Source of the DNA: Sporomusa malonica
Lineage (GTDB): Bacteria; Bacillota; Negativicutes; Sporomusales; Sporomusaceae
Direction of reading: 5' to 3'
Assembly: GCF_900176355.1 (NCBI RefSeq)
Contig: NZ_FWXI01000010.1
Coordinates: forward strand, 111,070-175,069
DNA length: 64,000 nucleotides
The translations under genes were made by a program, and so were the position numbers. Positions 63,641 to 64,000 of this stretch are shown one piece after another (position 1 is the first letter of the stretch; every line of letters begins with the position of its first letter). The notes below the pieces were generated by a model, which was given only the letters and a program-made list of their open reading frames with translations, searched no databases and was not told the origin of the DNA.

Positions 63641-64000
63641 CCTGTCGAAATGATATGCTCCCCAATAGGTAGACAGGAGAAATAATAAAACCTGTTACCG
63701 AAAGGGGAGTATTTTCATGCCTAAAAAGAGTCGATATAGCAGTGCAGAAAAGTTGGCAATTATCCATGAGTTTGAGCAAGGAGAATCAAGCCAGCGATCT
63801 GTTGCCGATAAATATAACGTTGATAGTACAACCATAAAGCGATGGATACATCGTCTGAAACATCATGGAATAGAAGGTCTAGAAGATAGATCCCAGAATC
63901 AGAGTTACTCAGTTGAATTGAAACTTTCCGCAGTTCATGAATTTCTTTCTGGAGAATCGTCTCAGAAAGAAATCATAGAAAAGTATAAAATATTGAGTTG
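63641..64000 (+). mobile_element. Left end of an IS3-like insertion sequence (cut by the window)
   Basis: A likely terminal inverted repeat begins around TGATATGCTCCCC (63648), followed by a transposase gene start 70 bases inside, the layout of IS3-family elements. The right end is outside the window, so the family cannot be confirmed. It inserts, or ends, 220 bases from the start of the Wood-Ljungdahl operon. Confidence 0.6.
63717..64000 (+). CDS. Helix-turn-helix transposase, OrfA-like (partial)
   Basis: The frame starts at an ATG after AAAGGGGAG and runs open to the window end (94 codons). It has two homologous helix-turn-helix repeats: EFEQGESSQRSVADKYNVDSTTIKRW and EFLSGESSQKEIIEKYKI. 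This double HTH (SSQ-x-(V/E)-x(2)-KY) is typical of the IS3/IS150-type OrfA. No catalytic domain is visible; it would be on the missing part. Confidence 0.75.
   Translation, partial: MPKKSRYSSAEKLAIIHEFEQGESSQRSVADKYNVDSTTIKRWIHRLKHHGIEGLEDRSQNQSYSVELKLSAVHEFLSGESSQKEIIEKYKILS

Noticed and set aside
1..64000. CRISPR array, tRNA, rRNA or prophage
   Set aside because: No regular spacer-repeat pattern, no cloverleaf-like or rRNA sequence noticed, and no phage genes.

Overview
The window reads as chromosomal DNA of an acetogenic, low-to-moderate GC member of the Firmicutes. A Sporomusa-like member of the Negativicutes is my best guess. The guess rests on strong Shine-Dalgarno sites, a T-box leader, [FeFe] hydrogenases, selenocysteine formate dehydrogenases, a complete Wood-Ljungdahl operon of MetVF-HdrABC-MvhD type, a succinate/propionate branch and an O-antigen-ligase-like protein. 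No rRNA, tRNA, CRISPR array or prophage is seen. Almost everything from 1 to 22.5 kb and from 26 to 63.4 kb is read from the minus strand.

Layout. 1-6.1 kb: succinate/propionate branch (CoA transferase, two-part methylmalonyl-CoA mutase, MeaB, epimerase, carboxyltransferase cut by the window edge). 6.1-6.5 kb: intergenic region with a structured-RNA candidate and a terminator. 6.5-7.1 kb: Rex redox repressor. 7.3-15.7 kb: ten-gene hydrogenase operon holding a bifurcating-type HydABC set and a putative sensory module (HydS-like hydrogenase, two DRTGG proteins, PHP protein, two HATPase proteins). 16-21.8 kb: O-antigen-ligase-like protein, then folC and valS behind a T-box. 22-26 kb: mobA, a 22-codon ORF and a selenocysteine NuoG-type formate dehydrogenase (plus strand). 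26-30.7 kb: a second selenocysteine FdhF with two HycB proteins and a HydA, the gene set of a hydrogen-dependent CO2 reductase (HDCR). 30.9-34.7 kb: molybdenum-cofactor and FDH maturation genes (mobB, moeA, a MoeA-like gene, fdhD). 34.7-37.6 kb: pabABC. 37.8-41.4 kb: a second HydABC whose HydB is short. 41.6-63.4 kb: an 18-gene Wood-Ljungdahl operon, fchA to metF. 63.6-64 kb: left end of an insertion sequence.

How it fits together. H2 and CO2 would give formate through the HDCR. Fhs, FchA/FolD and MetVF carry the C1 unit on tetrahydrofolate to methyl-THF. AcsE and the corrinoid protein AcsCD pass the methyl group to AcsAB, which makes acetyl-CoA. HydABC enzymes exchange electrons among H2, NAD and ferredoxin, and HdrABC-MvhD probably couples to methylene-THF reduction. 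pabABC and folC supply folate; mobA, mobB, moeA and fdhD serve the molybdenum or tungsten FDHs. Rex and Rex-like operators upstream of the hydrogenase and HDCR operons, and possibly of rex itself, suggest NADH/NAD control.

The items most worth a second look are the HDCR locus with selenocysteine, the long-HydB/short-HydB pair, the sensory module, the shared Rex-like operators and TAGCAGGAATTT-like motif, the three-way-junction RNA before the propionate operon, an 85-bp interspersed repeat in three copies, and the 22-codon ORF before fdhF1. All functions are assigned from recognised sequence motifs and context; no database search was run.
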